A program made the position numbers and the translations under genes. A stretch of DNA of 64,000 nt from VYFG01 sp965204165 (GTDB taxonomy: Bacteria; Pseudomonadota; Gammaproteobacteria; Arenicellales; Poriferihabitantaceae), in assembly GCA_965204165.1 (NCBI GenBank), contig OZ241969.1:4926823-4990822 (forward strand), written 5' to 3'. The notes under the pieces were generated by a model. It ran no database searches, was not told the origin of the DNA, and saw only the letters and a list, made by a program, of their open reading frames with translations. Shown here in pieces: positions 60,690 through 64,000 of the stretch. Each line of letters starts with the position of its first letter. Within the stretch, counting starts at the first letter, position 1.

Positions 60690-61565
60690 GTGGCGAAGAT
60701 CCTCATCGCCGGGGCGGGCAGACTCGGTTTGCCGCTGGCGCTGGCGCTGTCCGGGGCGGGGCACGAGGTCGCCGCCGTCCGCCGGGGAGAGCCGCAGGAT
60801 GCGCCCGGGGACATCCGCTGGCACCGGCTTGACCTTCGGGACCCGGCCGCCGTTCAGGTCCTTGACCGCGACTTCGATCTCGTCATCGTCATCCTGACCC
60901 CGGCGGCGAGATCGCCCGAGGGCTACCGACAGATCTACCAGGAAGCGCTGGACAACCTGCTCGGCCGCCTGGAGTCCTCCCGCGGCCGCCCGGCCTGCCT
61001 GTTCGTGTCCGCCACCAGCGTCTATGCCCAGAACGGCGGCGAATGGGTGGACGAGGAATCCCCCACCAGTCCCGGAACCTACAACGGCAGGAGCCTGCAG
61101 TCCGCGGAAGAGACGGTTCTCGGGTGGAGCCCGAATCCCCTGATTGTCCGGTTCGCCGGGATCTACGGGCCCGACAGGATGCGCCTTGTCAGGCAGCTGG
61201 AAAAGCCGCTGACCATCCAGCGCACACCGCCCGCCTATACCAACCGGGTCCACCAGGACGACTGCGTGGGCATCCTCCGGTTTCTCGCCGGACTGCAACT
61301 CGGGGGCCGGAACAGCCACCGGATCTATCTCGGCGCCGACCATTGCCCGGCACCGAAATTCGAGATGATGTCCTGGCTGGCCCGGACTGCGGGGCTGCCC
61401 GAACCGCTACCCCTGGACGCCGAAGAGGACGCCCCCCGGAACAAGCGCTGCAGCAACCGGCGACTCGTGGAGGCCGGCTACCGTTTCGCGCATCCGGATT
61501 ACAAGAGCGGATACCGGGCCATGCTCCAAGGGGGCCGGCCGAACCCGGACGGGCGGCCCGGATGA
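60690..61565 (+). CDS. NAD(P)-binding epimerase/dehydratase-like SDR protein
   Basis: A 291-residue extended-SDR protein with the nucleotide motif ILIAGAGRLGLPLALALSGAGHEVAAVRRG, a VSATSVYAQ strand, RFAGIYGPDRM and YTNRVHQDDCVGIL near the substrate site, as in YeeZ-like proteins. The catalytic Tyr-x3-Lys is missing (TYNGRSLQS in its region), so it may be non-catalytic or use a different site. It starts at GTG and overlaps the UDG gene in ATGA. Confidence 0.78.
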   Translation: MAKILIAGAGRLGLPLALALSGAGHEVAAVRRGEPQDAPGDIRWHRLDLRDPAAVQVLDRDFDLVIVILTPAARSPEGYRQIYQEALDNLLGRLESSRGRPACLFVSATSVYAQNGGEWVDEESPTSPGTYNGRSLQSAEETVLGWSPNPLIVRFAGIYGPDRMRLVRQLEKPLTIQRTPPAYTNRVHQDDCVGILRFLAGLQLGGRNSHRIYLGADHCPAPKFEMMSWLARTAGLPEPLPLDAEEDAPRNKRCSNRRLVEAGYRFAHPDYKSGYRAMLQGGRPNPDGRPG

Positions 61566-62155
61566 CCCAAACCGACGGGGAGCCGGTCGGTACCCTGCTG
61601 GCGGAGATCGCCGGGTGCACCCGGTGCGCGGCCGATCTGCCGCTCGGACCAAGACCGGTGCTACGCGCCTCCGCAACCGCCCGCATCCTGGTGGCGGGAC
61701 AGGCGCCGGGAATCCGCGTGCATGAAACCGGGATACCCTTCAACGATCCCAGCGGCGACCGTCTCAGGGACTGGATGGGCATCGACCGGGAGACTTTCTA
61801 TGACGCCGACCGGATCGCCATCGTCCCCATGGGATTCTGCTACCCGGGCAGCGCCGAGCGAGGGGACCTGCCGCCGCGGCCTGAATGCGCCCGGCAATGG
61901 CATCCCCGGCTGCTGCCGCTGCTCGGTCGGATCGAACTGATCCTGGCCATTGGGGCCCATGCCCACCGCTACCATCTGCACGGCAGGCGCAGGGAATCCC
62001 TGACGGAAACCGTACGCCACTGGCGGGAGTACCTGCCCGGGGTGATTCCTCTGCCGCATCCCAGCCCCCGCAACAACGGCTGGCTGAAGCAGAATCCCTG
62101 GTTCGACCGGGAACTGGCTCCGGAGGTGGCGCACCGGGTAGCGGCGCTGCTGTAA
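61562..62155 (+). CDS. Uracil-DNA glycosylase family protein with 4Fe-4S cysteines
   Basis: The 197-residue protein has motif GQAPG (46-50), matching the GEAPG-type motif of family 4/5 glycosylases, and HPSPRN (166-171), their second catalytic motif. Four cysteines (C19, C22, C93 and C109) match a C-x2-C...C-x15-C Fe-S pattern. It probably removes uracil or another damaged base. It overlaps the epimerase-like gene by 4 bp. Confidence 0.8.
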   Translation: MTQTDGEPVGTLLAEIAGCTRCAADLPLGPRPVLRASATARILVAGQAPGIRVHETGIPFNDPSGDRLRDWMGIDRETFYDADRIAIVPMGFCYPGSAERGDLPPRPECARQWHPRLLPLLGRIELILAIGAHAHRYHLHGRRRESLTETVRHWREYLPGVIPLPHPSPRNNGWLKQNPWFDRELAPEVAHRVAALL

Positions 62156-62415
62156 CCCGGCACCGTTTCAATCACTGCCGTGGTAAGGCCGTAAACCTTG
62201 AGGGTCGGGGTTGAAAGCCAGGGATCAGGGTTCTGGATTTCCCGCAGCCCTGAGGTTCCCATATTGTCCATGATCCGAATAAATTTAGAGCCCTGCGCAC
62301 CCTTTTTCGGACATGGCGTATCGACTTGAAGCGGGAGTGTCCACGTCCAGGCGTGCCACAGTATATTGGGGTGGTGACCCTTGGCTGGTGCGATCCCTGC
62401 CTTGCAACCATCGCT

Positions 62416-63462
62416 TTACCGGTCCCGGCTGTTGATTTTCTGCTCAATACGTTCGACAGATACCAGAACCTCTTCGAATGCAGGAGCCTGACCAAAGATC
62501 ATGGCGGTGGTGTTGTCGTAGTCACGGCTTAGGGCGTCTGCCATTGCAACGGTCGGTTTAATCGCAAATGTTCCGGTAACTGCGCTTGCGAGATCGAAAT
62601 CGGACCGACCAAAGAACATGCGGGCATGCTCAACACAGTCCGCGCCGAGGTCGGCGTCCGCCAGTGCAGCTTCGCCGATGTTCGAGTGAAGCAGGCAATG
62701 CAGGTCATAGTAGTGCCGCGACACGCGCTGCCCCTCCTGACGGAGGATTCCGCGGCGTTCGTACCAGCGGCGCAGACCATGTGCGATCACGATCTTGTCC
62801 CAATACGTACGTGCAGCCGCGATGGTGGTAACACCGGTGACAGTAAGATCGATGTTATTAACTTCTTCGCTGACATAGGGTTGTACCGAAATGGAACGAT
62901 TGGGGTCGAGAGCCGACTTGGCACCGGATTCGATGCGCACGGAGGGCAATACATACGCTCCGTCGATTGGGTCGACCTGTGGATACCAGACGAGTAATGT
63001 CTGCCCATCGGGATCATTCTCGTCGATCTCGATACGCCCGGTGCCCCCGGTGGTCTCGCTGATCTGTTCATCGAGGAACTTCCGTAGGGGGTCTGTTATG
63101 TAGGTTCGGCACGCATCACGGATTTCGTCGAGCCGGGCCCTACGTTTTTTTCCGGAGAGATTCTTCAGATCCTCAACTGTTGCTGGTTCGCCGAGGTCAT
63201 CCCGGAATACGGTAATGTCGATATCCTCAGAGAAGCGGCGGATCAGGCCATAGGCCTTGGACAGGGACGTACCGCCCTTGAACAGGAGGCGCGGCTCTCC
63301 TGCTGGTCGCTCATGGTAAAGCGCATTCATGGTCCAGCAGACCCAGAAGTCCTTCTCCACGTTGCCGACCGGGGTCCCGAGCCGATTGGCGGTCGAAAGA
63401 AAAAGGTCGAGCCGATCACGTTGTGTGGCTGCGATGATTTGTCCATAGGCAGCTGTGGTCAT
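62416..63462 (-). CDS. abiEii: AbiEii/AbiGii-type nucleotidyltransferase toxin
   Basis: The 348-residue protein has the DNA polymerase-beta-like NTase motif FKGGTSLSKAYGLIRRFSEDIDITV, with GGTSLS at 63-68 and the Asp pair Asp80/Asp82 (EDID), typical of type IV toxin AbiEii. AbiEii homologues (MenT) add nucleotides to tRNA. The antitoxin gene overlaps its start in ATGA. Locally the DNA is less GC-rich than the core region, and this lies at the border of what looks like an accessory segment starting near 62156. The 260 bp between it and the UDG gene contain no supported gene. Confidence 0.88.
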   Translation of the reverse strand: MTTAAYGQIIAATQRDRLDLFLSTANRLGTPVGNVEKDFWVCWTMNALYHERPAGEPRLLFKGGTSLSKAYGLIRRFSEDIDITVFRDDLGEPATVEDLKNLSGKKRRARLDEIRDACRTYITDPLRKFLDEQISETTGGTGRIEIDENDPDGQTLLVWYPQVDPIDGAYVLPSVRIESGAKSALDPNRSISVQPYVSEEVNNIDLTVTGVTTIAAARTYWDKIVIAHGLRRWYERRGILRQEGQRVSRHYYDLHCLLHSNIGEAALADADLGADCVEHARMFFGRSDFDLASAVTGTFAIKPTVAMADALSRDYDNTTAMIFGQAPAFEEVLVSVERIEQKINSRDR

Positions 63463-64000
63463 CGCATTTCCTCATTTGCACCGGATGAACCGAGCAATCC
63501 ACGCAGGAATTCCTGCATCCAGATCGGAAGGGCGGAAAGGCCTGCTTGCAGGTCCTCCCGGATTGTTCGCCCGTGACGGGGGTCGGAGAACAGGCGAAGC
63601 AGGGCAGCCTGGACGCGCTGGCGCTCGCTGTCCTGAGACAGCATGTCCCGCATCCAGTGAAGCGCCTGTACCACCCGCATGCCGGGGCGGCCGGCCCAAT
63701 AGAGACGGCTGGGCGCGGCGAACTTGAAATGGATTACCTGGCTGCCGAGCTTGATTGGTTTCAATCTTGCATCAACCAGCACCTCGATGCGTGCCGGCAC
63801 AGCGGTGGTGAGGCCGAGTTCGTTGGCGGCGGTCATACCATCAAGAACGGCCCGCGCTTGGTCGCGGCGTGTAACAGCGCGGATTACAGCACGATAGTCA
63901 GGTACGGTTCTATGCCCGGTCAGATCATTCTTTCGTGGCCGATCGTAAAGACCCCGGTCGATGCGACGCAAATCGCCCGCTTTGACGAGACGTTGCAGAG
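63459..64000 (-). CDS. abiEi: AbiEi/DUF6088-type antitoxin (N-terminus outside window)
   Basis: At least 180 residues are visible, the gene running off the right edge. The region resembles AbiEi: LQRLVKAGDLRRIDRGLY, a winged-helix 'wing' typical for the N-terminal domain, and a later VVQALHWMRDML helix. It overlaps the toxin gene by 4 bp. The antitoxin would block toxin activity and repress the operon. The first codons are beyond base 64000. Confidence 0.8.
   Translation of the reverse strand, partial: LQRLVKAGDLRRIDRGLYDRPRKNDLTGHRTVPDYRAVIRAVTRRDQARAVLDGMTAANELGLTTAVPARIEVLVDARLKPIKLGSQVIHFKFAAPSRLYWAGRPGMRVVQALHWMRDMLSQDSERQRVQAALLRLFSDPRHGRTIREDLQAGLSALPIWMQEFLRGLLGSSGANEEMR

Noticed and set aside
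62172..62495. 107-residue minus-strand frame
   Set aside because: Overlaps the end of abiEii, has no recognisable domain and no credible start signal.
1..64000. Search by eye for tRNA, rRNA, CRISPR arrays, IS ends and riboswitch motifs
   Set aside because: No T-loop/anticodon-like sequences, spaced identical repeats, transposase-like genes or conserved riboswitch elements were recognised; a covariance-model scan would be needed to exclude small RNAs.

Overview
The window is 64 kb of uniformly GC-rich, densely packed bacterial DNA. The ubiE-ubiJ-ubiB order, cysQ-nudE-yrfG, zapE, greB, a Mg-type hemB and an AddAB-like repair pair point to a deep-branching, ubiquinone-using gammaproteobacterium. 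UbiJ is essentially a gammaproteobacterial/proteobacterial trait. I cannot name the genus. I recognise no rRNA, tRNA, insertion sequence or CRISPR array.

Layout. 1-5989: an AddB-like Fe-S nuclease, cut by the window edge, and an AddA-like helicase. 6015-13937: an M24-fold protein carrying every DddP (DMSP lyase) active-site residue, MATE and MFS exporters around a putative metal-chelation protein, a DUF2520 oxidoreductase and an Atm1-type ABC exporter. 14057-18658: greB, then two toxin-antitoxin modules (ParS-like/RES and DinJ/YafQ) flanking a gamma-glutamyltransferase; both modules have recognisable promoter/operator DNA and sit in locally AT-richer sequence. 18766-33906: transporters (DMT, RND pump with adaptor, Bcr/CflA-type MFS) and small-molecule enzymes, including a CoA-transferase, a sulfotransferase and a class II aldolase. 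Here a universal stress protein is divergent from a secreted protein built of eleven exact 9-residue Met/Asn/Pro/aromatic repeats, with an FNR-like box between them. 34003-38896: a complete branched-chain-type ABC importer (livK-H-M-G-F order). 39238-43182: a sterol-desaturase-like membrane hydroxylase, pterin dehydratase, small monooxygenase, DMT exporter and glutaryl-CoA dehydrogenase.

43200-62155 is mostly core biosynthesis: DUF971-ubiE-ubiJ-ubiB-ClC in one tightly overlapped operon; hemB next to an adenylate kinase fused to a 200-residue histone-H1-like Lys/Ala tail; cysQ-nudE divergent from yrfG-zapE; metA paired with an uncharacterised P-loop protein; uppP-MidA; and pteridine reductase, an epimerase-like protein and an Fe-S uracil-DNA glycosylase. 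An AAA/DUF4143 ATPase with an AT-rich promoter and an inverted repeat over its start codon (54299-55805) and an AbiE type IV toxin-antitoxin/abortive-infection pair at the right edge (62416-64000) are accessory insertions.

The strongest candidates for undescribed biology are the nonapeptide-repeat protein with its FNR-like control region, the adenylate kinase/H1-tail fusion, the DddP-like enzyme outside a recognisable DMSP cluster, the operator architecture of the RES module, and the hairpin/operator at the ATPase start.
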